Shown one piece after another: positions 13,650 to 24,439 of a stretch of 64,000 nucleotides of DNA. Source of the stretch: Solen grandis (taxonomy: Eukaryota; Mollusca; Bivalvia; Adapedonta; Solenidae); the NCBI GenBank assembly GCA_021229015.1, contig CM037782.1, positions 45,201,040-45,265,039 of the forward strand, in the 5' to 3' direction. Under the pieces are notes generated by a model, which worked only from the letters and a program-made list of their open reading frames with translations, did not search any database and had not been told where the DNA came from. The position numbers were made by a program, and so were the translations under genes. Numbering within the stretch: position 1 is the stretch's first letter; each line of letters starts with the position of its first letter.

Positions 13650-13766
13650 AAGGATTGAAACTCCTTTCGGGTGCATTCCAGTGATCTTGACGCAATTCAT
13701 GGAATTGCAAGTTTGACCTGTGCTTTCAAGATCGTTTGAATGCACCCGAAATGAATTTCAATCCTT
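13650..13766. repeat. 117-bp near-palindrome (MITE-like)
   Basis: Arms 13650-13678 and 13738-13766 (29 bp each) are reverse complements with two mismatches. The pairing resumes inward with GATCTTGA / TCAAGATC (13683-13690 and about 13726-13733). A separate perfect stem GCAATTC-atg-GAATTGC sits in the middle. No coding content. It lies about 570 bp outside the left end of the 13-kb transposon and is not part of it. It is most likely a small non-autonomous element. Confidence 0.7.
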
Positions 13767-14333
13767 AATTAACAGTGTCCGCTGTCTTACTCTGACAAAC
13801 GTGAACCGATTTTTACCAAACTTTGTCACTATGTGTATTGCCTCAGTATCTCTTACGAATTTGATAACAAATCAGAATGTCCCAAACAATCGAGAGTTGC
13901 AGCCCTTGAACTGATAAAATTGCAGAACTGTCGTATTTTGCGATAACCAGCGTTCTTGTTTATCTTAATTATTAATATACGAGAGGCTTATAAATGTTAA
14001 TCTAGCATATTCCGAACACCCTTGGCGGTTTTGTTGTTGTTGATTGTTTATAATCTTCAAAAAATCCAAAGGGCCATTATTTCAGTCACTTTGAGATATT
14101 GTCAACTTGGCGCTGGCCACACCTAAGTATAACTACGTTACATATCATCGTGATATTGAGTATGTGAACGAAATGTTTCTTAAGGAGGTTGGGGCTGGGT
14201 GGTATGTGGTGCGTGTTTCCTGACTCATGTGATCGGGGATGAGATATTCTATTCGTTTTGTGAATTGTGTTCATTGCATTGTTGGGCTACAACATGCCCG
14301 AGGCGATACCGCTCTTATCAGGTAAGCTTGTAT

Positions 14334-14342
14334 CTCTTAATC
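14334..14342 (+). repeat. Left target-site duplication, CTCTTAATC
   Basis: The 9-mer CTCTTAATC directly precedes the left terminal repeat and recurs, in the same orientation, directly after the right terminal repeat at 27433-27441. The bases just outside differ (t on the left, c on the right), so the duplication is 9 bp if the element starts with CAG. Confidence 0.9.
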
Positions 14343-14416
14343 CAGCGTCGGAGACCCACGGCTGCCTATATTACATCTGTCAGCCATGGGATACTTGGCT
14401 AGCACATTATCGTTAT
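14343..14416 (+). repeat. Left terminal inverted repeat of the 13-kb element
   Basis: The first 18 bases match the complement of 27415-27432 with one transition (G/A at position 9). Similarity then continues with gaps through TGGGAT (14387-14392), TAGCA and TCGTTAT (14410-14416). It overlaps the left subterminal hairpin. Confidence 0.9.
14355..14390. repeat. Left subterminal hairpin
   Basis: CCCACGGCTG (14355-14364) pairs with CAGCCATGGG (14381-14390): 9 of 10 positions pair around a 16-base loop. The right end has the same arrangement with different stem bases (27379-27420), suggesting that the structure, or paired binding sites, is conserved. Confidence 0.75.
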
Positions 14417-14440
14417 ATGGAAATTCATAAGAGGTACGTC

Positions 14441-14447
14441 GACCAAT
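14441..14447 (+). promoter_or_regulatory. GACCAAT box upstream of the DUF6589 gene
   Basis: A GACCAAT (CCAAT-type) motif lies about 70 bases before the start codon at 14513. The same heptamer occurs in mirror position upstream of the helicase gene (complement of 27288-27294). No TATA box is evident. The promoter role is inferred from position and symmetry. Confidence 0.4.
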
Positions 14448-14512
14448 CAAATTGCTGCTTACACAAATGAGTACTCTTCAATTGGAGATCTCAAATCTGT
14501 GAGTCGGTAAAA

Positions 14513-17500
14513 ATGGCTGCGCCCATTGAAAAATGTGGCCTATGTTATTCGAACATAAAAGGGAAGAATTATCGGCGCATGAACTCGAAGACGAGCATTA
14601 CACAGTTCGGTGGAATTTTTTCACATCTTGCAATTTCATGCAGTGGTTCTATTTGCAATGTTTGTGTCAATAAACTTAACCGTATTTGTGCATTAAATGA
14701 GGATGAAAAAACTCGAATGCAGAAAATCCGCAACGAGAGGGATGTGTTATATTCAAAACTGCATGAACTACCAGGCGTAAAAGAAAAACAACAGAGAAAG
14801 ACTTTACCCGGTGAACAGAGCAATGTGCAAGTTACGCCACACGGTAAGATACCGTTTCTACTCGAAATATTGGGTTTCCTACATTACCGAGTGCCCAAAC
14901 TGCGCCCCTCTAAGATTTAATTAGGAAATGCAACATAAATAAAAGTATAAAAACTGTTCACGTACAAATTAATTTTATTAAATTCCCCATTGATACCACC
15001 CCAAAATTTCTTTTATACATAATTATTCACTCGAAAATAACAGTTAATACATTACGAGTCAAATATTATTGCCATCATTTTGTGTGGTCCTAACTCCTCC
15101 CACTAGGTGACGTCATAGCAGTTGCGAATTGTTCACATATGACTTCCATTTATTTACGTACCATTTATAAGAAAATAAATAATTAATACGCCTCCCCCCC
15201 CTTTTTTTCAAATGGGGGTCAAATGACACCATGATATATAATAAAGAGACACATTTTGAATTAGTTGGTGTCATTTACACAATTTATAGGTCAAAAGGTG
15301 CAAATTTGTTGTAATGCTGTAATGAATAAAGGCAAGTGCTACACAAAGTGATATCATATTGTGCTATAAGGGATCACACAAGTCATCTAATTGCTTCATG
15401 TCCATATAAAAAAGTTCAAACCTTTTTATGTTGATGTGTCACCTTTAGTGATAGCTCTTGTTAAAGTTTTTTTTAGGAACTAGATTGACTGATATTCATG
15501 AATATTTAATACAAACTGAAAATAAAATGAAATGTGGAACTAATTTTGTTTATAATTTTATTTTTGCTTCAAAGTACAAATTAAATTATCAAAATGAAAC
15601 CGCCTCTCTTTTTTCAGGTACCAGTATTAAAAGCACAAAACGACACATTGAGTTGAACTCTCCCACAGGTGCAACACCGAAAAGCAAAAAGAGTTTGTTT
15701 AGAACCCCCCAAAAGGCAAATGCGCCAGCCAAGGCTAGAACAGTATCAACACAGACAACCCCAATGAAGGAAGATGCACCATATGGTAAAGCTGACAAGT
15801 CTACAGAGACCACAGTAACAAGAAAAAAATTTGATGTCAAGGTATGTTGGATATTTTTTCATAGTAAGCATTATAGTATTTAGTAATTTGGTCATTTATC
15901 ATGCTTGAGGTAAAACATGTTTACAAAATAAGCATGGCACACTATTTGTGTCAACTGCTGTGATGTCACTTTTCCACCATCTGTTTGTGTGTCCATCTAT
16001 CCGTCACACTTTTCTGCCACGCTTCTTTCAACAGGTAACACATGTGTTCTAAGGAACACTTCTTGTTTCATTTTAACAAAAACAAATGAACACATTTTTT
16101 AATAGAACATAGAAGATACAGTGTTTTATTTTAATTTTCATATATCTGATGATTATGTAATCCACTTTTTTATATTTACAAAACATCCATTTTCTTATGT
16201 ATTTCAAAGAATTTTCTTTTCAGCTAAAAATAAATCTGTACTTATTTATGACCAATCACATATAGTTAACAATTTAATGAACTGGTACAGATTCATTAGA
16301 GCATCTGTCCTGTACATAGGTCATGTGTTTGATTCTGACCTTGACATACTAAAGTCATTAAAAATGGTACTGCATACAGTATATCTCCCCTTGTGATTAG
16401 CACTTAGCAAATAAAGGTAGTTCCAGGTAGGACTTGTGTCAGGATAATGATAGTTTGTGACTGGGTATGATTTCATGGCACTTAACTACAGTTTCATATC
16501 ACAGTTAGGTGGCACTATACCCGTCTTATTGCAAAATGGCTAAAACAATAAACCAAACAGTAATTAAACCAATCATCTTTGTCATACAGCTTGATCCAAA
16601 GGTGTCCATGATATCATATAAAGCAAAGCTTAATTTGTAATAGAAAAAATACATACAGTAACATGTTATTAATTATGTATACCAGTATTGCACTATTCTT
16701 TTTCTTTGTTTTTGCAGGTAACAGTTGTGTACAACAACTCGGAAAGGTCAAAGATAGTAACAGATCCTGTGGAACAGGCTACAATCAAGGCCATGATGAA
16801 CAGTAATGGACCAGATGCTGTTGTTAAAAATCTGGCCAAATCTGCTGAATATAAAACAGCATTTTCAAAAAATGTTTGTAAGGACATAAAAAAAGAGGTC
16901 TCTGTTCTCTCAAAGAGATCAGAAACAGTATTTAAGGTTCAGTCTAATAATGACCTTATCAATTTCAAATGGAAGGAACATTTAGAAGTGATTGAACAGA
17001 AACTACCAACACTGGCATTGATTGTGAAATGTGTTGCAGGTGAACAAAATTTGGTTCCTATAATAGTTGCTACAAGTGTACTTTTGTATGCAAGATGTCA
17101 ACTGCTGAATCTTCTCCAGTTCATCCTTGGCATAGTATTTGATTCCTGTGGCTTGAATAAAGAGGTAAGATAAAAAAAAAGTACAGTACAGTGCATTTTA
17201 TAGACTTAAGTTCATTTACTTCTTGCCCATTATGTAGATAAAATTTGCTTGTTTTGCTATTTTGTTACACCATAAGCAAAAGGTACAATCTTAATGTGGG
17301 TAACCTAGTTTTTAGTGTACTCTTTATAGCCACTAGCTCAAAAGGTCAAGGTCACAGTGTCCTTAAAAGTAAACTTTGTTACTGATCAGTACCTTGAGAA
17401 GGTTTGAGCCAACATTCAAACTTAAAAGGGTGTTTGGTCATGACTAGTTGGTGAACCATATTGATTTTGGGGTCACTAGGTCAAAGGTCACATCATTTCC

Positions 17501-20500
17501 AAATAACAACTAGGGAAGGCTTGCTTACTGTTTGATTTGAAACTTTATACAATGCTATTTAGACTGTTTATGACTTATTGAAAGCCCATATACATTTTGA
17601 AGATGGTACCTTAAAGGCCAAGGTCTGCATATGAGGGGAGGGGACATATATGTTACAAACATCTTACATATTTTTTGGTTTTGTAGCAAAATACTCATAA
17701 TGTTCACTGTTCACTGAACTGTATGAAATTTATCACTATTCCATAAATTAGGTTTCCAATGTTGTAATTTATAAACAAATACATGGAATGTAATAATAAG
17801 AGGGCAAAAACTGCATTTATCATTAGCATTAAAATCTTAACTAGTATTATGATCATAGTAATGGCTATGACATATAGCCAGATTATCAATGGCCTTTTTT
17901 TTTCTTTAAATTATGCATATATTGATTTATGCAAATATAAATTATAATTTAGGACATTATTTAGTTACTGTTTTTCTTTGTTGTTCTTTTTTCAAAGGGT
18001 TTGAACATCATGCATAAATTGGGCTTGGCTGTCTCATACTCAAGCATACATAGAAAGAGGAAACATCTGATACATAAACAAGAAGAAAATATTGAGAATC
18101 TTGTTCATCAGTTTCTTCAACAGTGTCAGACTCTGGACAAGTCAACTGTGGACAGTGTTTCAGATGGTTGTATTGGAGATAACAATGAAGGACTTCGCTC
18201 TGTAAAGACAGTTGAAATTCTTGGTGACAATTTTGATATCACTGTTTCACCAGCTCATATGACAAAGGAGAACCAACGAAAGAGCATGCATTGGTTTTTG
18301 ACTATGGTTAAGCAGAGAAGGGTGACTTATGAGGACTTAAACATTCCTGGTTCAGAACCTAGTCAGCCAGAAATTCTTCAAATAACCACAGACAATTGGA
18401 TTCCTTCTCAATCCCAAGTGGATATGGTGCAACAAAACTTCATTTTCCATATTGCACATGTACTTCTCAAATACATTGAGTTTCTGCAACCAGTGAAAGA
18501 TTCCTATCCAGAACATATTTCACATCCTTTTATGGAACTGACACAGAAAAAATCTGTGATATTCAATTGTGATTTAATAGACTCAAGTGAGAATTCTTCA
18601 CAAGGCATGATCACAATTATGCAAAAAGTGCATGAACTAACTGTCCCCTATGTACATGATGAAGTTCTGCAGAAAGTTGTGTTTGGAGGAGATGTCCTTA
18701 CAAATGAACGTGCCTTCTCAGCTCAGCAGGCAATGCAAAATAACAAATCAGATTTTGATTGCTTACGTGGAGTAATACACAGACCTGAAGGACTTCACAG
18801 AGAGTTCAACTTCCTATTAGTAATTTAAAGAGTTCAAAGTTGATACAGTTCTTGTTCCAAGTTAGTGTTTATTGCATGTAAGTTATTTTTGTTGTTATAT
18901 ATATATCCTGTATTTTAATAGGGATGAGATGATACACAAACAATTGATACAATATCCTTGCACTACCTTAACATACAGAAGATAATGATGTAACAGTGGA
19001 TGCCAAAGTGTTGTCTTTTCTTCTTGTTGCATTATGAATTGAAAAAAAAGTATACTGAAGATAAAGGCAGATTTACTTAAAAGATATATACAGTTGAGCC
19101 TGTAATAGCGGCCACCTATATTAGCGGCCAACCTGTATTTACCAAACTGTAACATTTTATTATATATTTAACATTCATTAAGAGGTCACCTCTATTAAGC
19201 GGTCATTTTCTCTTGTAAGACAGGTTTGACTGTATTACAGTTATTATTGTTTTTAATTTTATATTGTTGAATCTCATTTATGTGTATCATATTATGCATT
19301 GTATCATCCCATCCTTAATTGCTGGCCCCATGTTCTCGAAAAGTATCTATGTTACATCTCAGTCTAATACTCAAATATCTGCTATTTGAGTACAAGCCTG
19401 GGTATGATATTTGAGCTGTGTTTTTGAAAAATTCATTCTTAATGAAAGTCATGCTTAGATGGAGTATTCTCAAACACCGTCTCAAACATAATTGAGGACA
19501 AAATTTGACTTAGCTGAGAATGTACTTAAAAGTATTAGTGAAAATCAGCTATCCAAACTTAGATAAGCATGATACTTAGGTCTGAATTTAAGTATGATTT
19601 TCAATATCTTCGAGAACTTGGGGACAGGTGTCAATTTGGTTGCCAAATAATTATTTACATGCAACATGCCCAACACATCTAGAATCAAATCTAGATTACA
19701 TTAGTTAATAATTAACTATCTGAAAATAATTTAGGAAACCCAGATTTTTAATCAGGTTATTAAGTTGGCAAAGTGGGCTGGCAGATGGGTGTCAGCTTTC
19801 CTTGTCCGGATCCTAACTTTGTCATGCATTTTGTAATGACTTGATGATACAATTGTTCAACTGAGATCGACCCAGGTCTGTAACTCTAAGGTCAAGGTCA
19901 CTCTTCAAAGTTGAAGGTCATAATGTGTGCAATAAGCCTTGTCTGTCTTGGGCTGTAACTTGTCCATTCATGAAATGATTTAAGCACAGATTTCCTTGGG
20001 TAATCCTCTACCAAGATTATTTAAATGATTATGATTCGTTAAAAAAATGGCTGCTAGGGTCGGGGTTAGTTTTTCTTATACTAGTACATGAAAACTTTAA
20101 AAAATCCCATATTCCAAAACTCCTGGCCAGATTTCAAAATATTTTGGCACAGATGTTGCTTGTGTAACCCTCTACCAATGTCCAAGTTTGTTGAAATAAT
20201 TCTGATCTGTTTAAAATATGGCCCTTGGGGCCAATGTGCCTTTTATGTATAAACCGAAAACCTTCACAATCTTCTTCTCAAAATAATGCGAAGTTGTCTT
20301 AAATATATAAACTTTGAAAATCTTCTAGTCTGAAACAAAAAATCCTAGAGCTAATATTTTTTGTGTAAAGCATTGTCTCATGGTAGCCTACCAAGATTTT
20401 TCAAATTATAATTGCTCATCAGACATCACATACAAATATAAAACCTGTTTTTTAATTGAATGAACAAGATTTCCATATTTGATTACAATTGAAATTTTAA

Positions 20501-22625
20501 GTATATTTTCTGTTAATATATTTTTGCTGAAACTGAATTCACATGAAGTAAATATATTTTCAGTGCATCTATCAACTGTTCTACAAAGAGAGCAGCTCCA
20601 TGGACCATGGTTCCCTTTACCAGTTACGAAATCTAATCAACCGGAGGGATGTTACTGGGGCACAAGATGTTGTTCAGAAGTTTAGGTAAAAATCTACATT
20701 AATTTTCTTGTTGTTATGTAGGAATCATACTTCAAAATAATTAAACACTTTAAACACTTTTTTCCTTGTGAGGAAAACAGAACTTTTGCTTGAACATATC
20801 TAAAACAAGTTATTAGTCCCCTTTGATGATACCGGTTGGGGACTATAGATTTGCGTGCATCTTTCCGTCTGTCCGTCCATCCATCTGTCACGCTTTAGTG
20901 TCCCCTTCATAACATCCATGAATGGATTTCAGTAACACAGAAGTGATCCTTGCAACATAAGGGTGTGTCACGCACATCAAACATATGCAACCTTGAAAGG
21001 TCAGTGCAGTACTGACAAAGCCTTGTTTTTTCACAGCCTCTGGTGGCCGAATAGTTAGAATGTCTGCCTCGGAAGCAGGAGGTTGTGAGTTCAATTCCCG
21101 GCTGAGACATACCAAAGTCGTAAAAATGGTACTGGTATAGCTCCCTTGCTTGATGCTCAGTATATAAGGGTGTTCCAGGACTGGCTGGCTTGGTTTCAGG
21201 ATAATGTTAGTGGGTGTGGTATCATGCCACTTATCTACGGCGTGATACTGCAGTGTTGCAGCACTATATTTGCCTCAAGTATCATCGTCTCCAAAAGAAT
21301 GAAATACTGTTGGTGGGATGTTAAACCCAACAAACAAACTTGTTTTTCCATAAAATGACCAGGATTGCCAGTGATGTAGATTTTGAACAGATTTAATAAT
21401 CAGTTACTATCTTATAATTAAAAAATATTAATTTGTATAACAAGTTCATAAAAATTTAATAATTTTCTTTTGTGGTGTTATGAACTTAACAATCTGAATG
21501 TCATTTTTTCATATGCAGATACTAAAGACTGCAAATTTACCTTTTAAAACTGATAGGATTAACCAAACATTGAATTATATGACTTTGACCAGTCTGCTTA
21601 ATTCTGTTTTCAGACCACATCAGCAGTTTGTAGAAGATGTAACAGATGCATATGTAGTGGCTGGTTTTCTAGACATCATGGATATGGAAGATATGACATC
21701 AGCAGTAAAACACTCACAACAGTTCCACCTGATGAGTAGTGAACAGCATATTGAATTTGTGAATACAATGGCAAAGAAAGTTTTAGATAGTTTTGAATTA
21801 GGTGAAGTAAAAAGTATTCAGCATCTAAGAGATGACATCAAAGCTCTGAATGTAGAAGAAAGAGAGCTTGAAGCTATGAAAGTGAATGGCTTTTATGTTT
21901 GTGCTCTTTGTGATAAAACATACTCATCTTTGATTTGGTTCAGAAAACACCTTAGTAAAAAACATCATTGGAATTTTCACAAGGTTAACAATAATGTGGA
22001 AGCCTGTAATGCTGTTAAGCATTTTCTTTTCATGTCCCTACTTTTTAGAGACACATGTGACTCGTACCGTATGGGAGATGGGGATAGGGCTATGTGTAAT
22101 GCCTACTTTGAATGGCTCTATGACTCTTCACTGAAGCATTCAAAGTATAAAATCTGGTTGTGGCGGATGCTATCCTATTCATTATCAATCCTGGGCTTTA
22201 AAGAAAGCTTCGAGTACAAATGGAATATGAGTGTTAACTTAAAGGGTGGACTTAGCAATAACATTCCAAATGACAATGCTGTAGAACTGCAGGTAAATAC
22301 CATCAAAAGAGAACTTAACACTCAAGGGGCAAATAAGTCATATGAATCTGCTAAACAGATTTGTATGACCACACAAGTTGTTGATAGTATTAAACAGAAC
22401 CTTATGAGGACAACTAAAACAGCACGATCTCAGAGGGATAGACCACAGGTTGACAAGCAAGTGGACATTATCAGCATGGTCCAGTATCTTCGGCAGGGAG
22501 GTGTCACACAAGACTTGAGGTGGGGGAGTTTTGCGGCATTTAAAGACCCGTTAGACTTAATCAACTCAGAGGAACTCCACAGCTGGATAAACAATCAGAA
22601 AAAAATTGCGCATATGTATATTTAA
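14513..22625 (+). CDS. DUF6589-type protein, candidate transposase (intact, 6 exons, 985 aa)
   Basis: Exons 14513-14843, 15618-15841, 16718-17164, 17998-18819, 20564-20685 and 21614-22625 join with GT-AG borders and matching phases into 2,958 nt (985 codons plus stop). The start, aaaatggctgcg, is the first ATG after the terminal repeat in this frame. Residues 8/11 and 48/51 form two CxxC pairs, a likely N-terminal zinc module. Residues 111-185 are basic and low-complexity. Residues ~400-985 show the DUF6589 hallmarks: ILGDNFDI (D411), FGGDVLTNERAF (D566), LYQLRNLINRRDV (exon 5) and NNIPNDNAVELQVNTIK (E873). A C2H2 finger, C-x2-C-x12-H-x4-H, lies at about 745-766. Known: DUF6589 is a widespread eukaryotic domain without an assigned role. 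Inferred: D411/D566/E873 resemble a DDE triad on an RNase-H-like fold, and position between inverted repeats suggests transposase. Introns carry SINEs and MITEs although the frame is intact; domestication is an alternative. Confidence 0.85.
15221..15276. repeat. 11-bp perfect inverted repeat in intron 1
   Basis: AAATGACACCA (15221-15231) and TGGTGTCATTT (15266-15276) are exact reverse complements separated by 34 bases. This may be the end pair of a tiny MITE remnant. It follows a C/T-rich stretch at about 15191-15208. Confidence 0.5.
16290..16560 (+). mobile_element. Diverged tRNA-headed SINE in intron 2
   Basis: A box B-like 'catgtgtttgattctgac' (about 16322-16339) is followed by 'aaaatggtactgcatacagtat', 'gtagttccagg', 'tcaggataatgatag', 'ggcacttaac' and 'atcacagt..ggcactata'. 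These match, in order, the better preserved SINE at 21035-21350. No functional tRNA can be folded from it. Confidence 0.55.
17330..17660 (+). repeat. Dispersed 'aaggtcaaggtcac' repeat in intron 3
   Basis: Contains 'caaaaggtcaaggtcacag' and 'ctaggtcaaaggtcac' together with the loosely conserved surroundings typical of a very abundant dispersed repeat of mollusc genomes. It is non-coding. A related stretch lies at about 19860-20250. Confidence 0.5.
19089..19234. mobile_element. 146-bp MITE with TACAGTYRARCCTGT ends
   Basis: The left end tacagttgagcctgt (19089-19103) and right end acaggtttgactgta (19220-19234) are inverted repeats with three mismatches. The outer TA at both ends fits a TA target duplication (Tc1/mariner-type). 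The interior has repeated 'agcggccacct'/'aagcggtca' motifs, as in common mollusc MITEs. It lies in intron 4 of the DUF6589 gene. Confidence 0.7.
19326..19623. mobile_element. ~298-bp MITE with CCCCATGTTCTCGAA ends
   Basis: Left ccccatgttctcgaa (19326-19340) and right ttcgagaacttgggg (19609-19623) are 15-bp inverted repeats with one mismatch. The interior is full of short '(a)ctcaaat' / 'atttgag' inverted pieces. A relative of the left part lies at about 30068-30180. It is inside intron 4. Confidence 0.65.
19860..20250 (+). repeat. Dispersed bivalve repeat in intron 4
   Basis: Contains 'taaggtcaaggtcac', 'gaaggtcataatgtg' and twice the phrase '...cctctaccaa(g/t)...' followed by 'aa(a/t)atggc' (about 20005-20050 and 20168-20225). 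It appears to be two diverged copies of one unit. Non-coding. Confidence 0.45.
20815..20910 (+). repeat. 'gtcccc...cgtctgtccgtcc' dispersed repeat
   Basis: The stretch 'tagtcccctttgatg...ggggactata...ttccgtctgtccgtcc' is a recognisable mollusc dispersed repeat. A weak relative, 'ccatctgtttgtgtgtccatctatccgtcac', lies at about 15978-16008 in intron 2. Confidence 0.5.
21035..21350 (+). mobile_element. tRNA-derived SINE in intron 5
   Basis: The head 21039-21112 has an A-box-like 'tggccgaatagttagaatg' and the B-box 'ggttgtgagttcaattcc'. The body runs through 'aaaatggtactgg', 'ataagggtgttccagg' and 'gataatgttagtgggtg'. The tail 'ggatgttaaacccaacaaacaaac' is the typical end of mollusc SINEs. It is intact in layout and is the reference copy for the diverged copies at 16290-16560 and 41640-41940. 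Confidence 0.8.
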
Positions 22626-22667
22626 TAGCATGAAACTTACAGCAACATTCATAATTTGTTTAAATTT

Positions 22668-22790
22668 TTTTTACAACTAGTCCTTGACAGTTCCTGGGTT
22701 GGACCAGTACTTTGCTCCTTTGAAGGACGTGAAGATTCTTAGTAAAATTCATACTTAAATATTTTGAGATGTATGCTACCACTGGACCTT
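22668..22790 (-). mobile_element. SINE fragment, copy of 25145-25290
   Basis: Shares 'acagttcctgggttggacca' and 'gtactttgc' with 25160-25212. It lacks the tRNA-like head. It lies immediately downstream of the DUF6589 stop codon, probably in the 3' UTR. Confidence 0.5.
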
Positions 22791-23179
22791 TACCTCTTTT
22801 TCAGAAATGTGTTCAACTCTAGTTTTTACCTTATTAATATTCATGTAGCAATTTGACTTCATGAATATCATTTGACTGAACATCGATTGGTATATGAAAC
22901 AAAGAATTTTTCTTTGCCATGCAGACTGTGTAGAATCTGAGTTACACTATTGTATGAGCTTTGCCTGAACTGGGTCTGCCCTGTTTGCCAATGTGTCAAA
23001 ATGAGTCTATGAAGTAAAGGGTAAAGAAGTTTTAAACAATTCACTGTTGTAAAATCTCAGTTATTTTCAGTCTGTCATTCATTGCATTGGCAACTTTTGC
23101 ATGGCATATATCTAATCCTTTTGTTGTATGTTTTATTTTTTAAATGTTCATTCAGTATTCTTATTATTACAAAAACTGA

Positions 23180-23185
23180 AATAAA
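23180..23185 (+). terminator. Possible AATAAA polyadenylation signal
   Basis: The first clear AATAAA downstream of the DUF6589 stop codon, about 555 bases after it. Nothing else marks the cleavage site. Confidence 0.3.
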
Positions 23186-24383
23186 GGGAAATAGCTGGTA
23201 GACTTTTACCAGAATTACCGATATTACTATATGTAACACATGAAAGTGATAAGCTGGATTGTTGAAATCAAAATAAGAAACAGTTGGGGAAAATTATGTT
23301 CAAGGGAAAAGATTCCTTGTTGAGAGCCTCAATTATACGATATGATGTCAGTTTAATATTGATTTGCTGTATTAAGTCTTGACTTATGTCATCCATGAAA
23401 GTGACACCTTCTATGGCACATGACAAGTATGTTAAAGACAATGGAATGATAATGAAGATATTTGTTGATTTTTTTCATAAGATTGTGTTTTCTTTCAAGC
23501 ATATTATTATTTTTATGAGTATGCAGTTTCTATGAGGAAAATATGATCTTAAAAGAAAAATCAACAAATGTTCTCTTTATTTCATGCTTTTACTTCAAGT
23601 TTTCCATATTCACTTGAGTAATTGTATCCTGCCAGGAGATAATTTATCTCTTTACTGAAGATTATTGGCACCTTTTAATCACTGAATGCTTTTTCCTTGA
23701 TCCTTTCATAAGAGTATGTAAATGATATTGACATAATATGTGACATGATATGTTTGTTTTTGACTCTTGAAAATTTGGCCCCAAGAGTCAATGACTCTTG
23801 GGTTTCAAAGACTATGGAGAGCCCTGTGTATTAACTATTTCTTTTCTCATCAAGTCCAACTGTATATTTATCCAAAACTTGTAAAAACTTTGGTCAAGTG
23901 AGCATAAATATGAAATTATAAAATGTCTTTATTCCATTTCATAATGCAAAAAGATCAAATTGAGCGGACAATTTTGGGATCTAAAGGATTTCATATAGTA
24001 TTTCACTAGTTGTTGCTTCATTACTAAGATGAGTTTTGACATTTAGCAATTATTTTTGTTAAGTATACTACTCATTGAAAAGAAAGCTTTCATAGAGCTC
24101 TGAAATGAAATTCATTGTTGTTTGTCCAGAATGAGATTGGACCCCTATTCCTAGCCCTGTGACGGGCCCATATAGCAGTGACATGTCAACTTTACTGACC
24201 GACAGGTTGCCCAGCTAGTTCATCCAGTAGTGTCACATAGCATGTTGCAGCTAGACACACCAGCCTAAGGGTTGGTGTATTGTTTAACTTAAATATGGGT
24301 TTGATCACCATTTTGGACAAACATTGTTTCATGATAATTTAAAAACATAAATACATAAGACACTGTAGCAAAAGATGGCCACT

Positions 24384-24384
24384 G

Positions 24385-24436
<52 letters not shown>
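24384..24436 (+). repeat. (TG)n(TA)n microsatellite
   Basis: About ten TG units pass directly into about 17 TA units. It lies inside the 13-kb element between its two genes. Confidence 0.95.

Positions 24437-24439
<3 letters not shown>

Noticed and set aside
15098..15125. CTCF-like / shared CCCACTAGGT motif, also found inverted near 27309-27318
   Set aside because: Only ten bases match and the surroundings do not. One copy is deep inside intron 1, so it is not an end of the element.
21039..21112. tRNA gene
   Set aside because: A- and B-box matches are present, but the sequence does not fold into a full cloverleaf and continues into a SINE body. The same holds for the heads at 16322, 25246, 41672, 44720 and 45690.
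21519..21613. Starting exon 6 of the DUF6589 gene at the acceptor before 21519
   Set aside because: Exon 5 ends in phase 2, and that acceptor would give an immediate stop. The acceptor before 21614 keeps frame and restores the family pattern (KFR-PHQQFVED).
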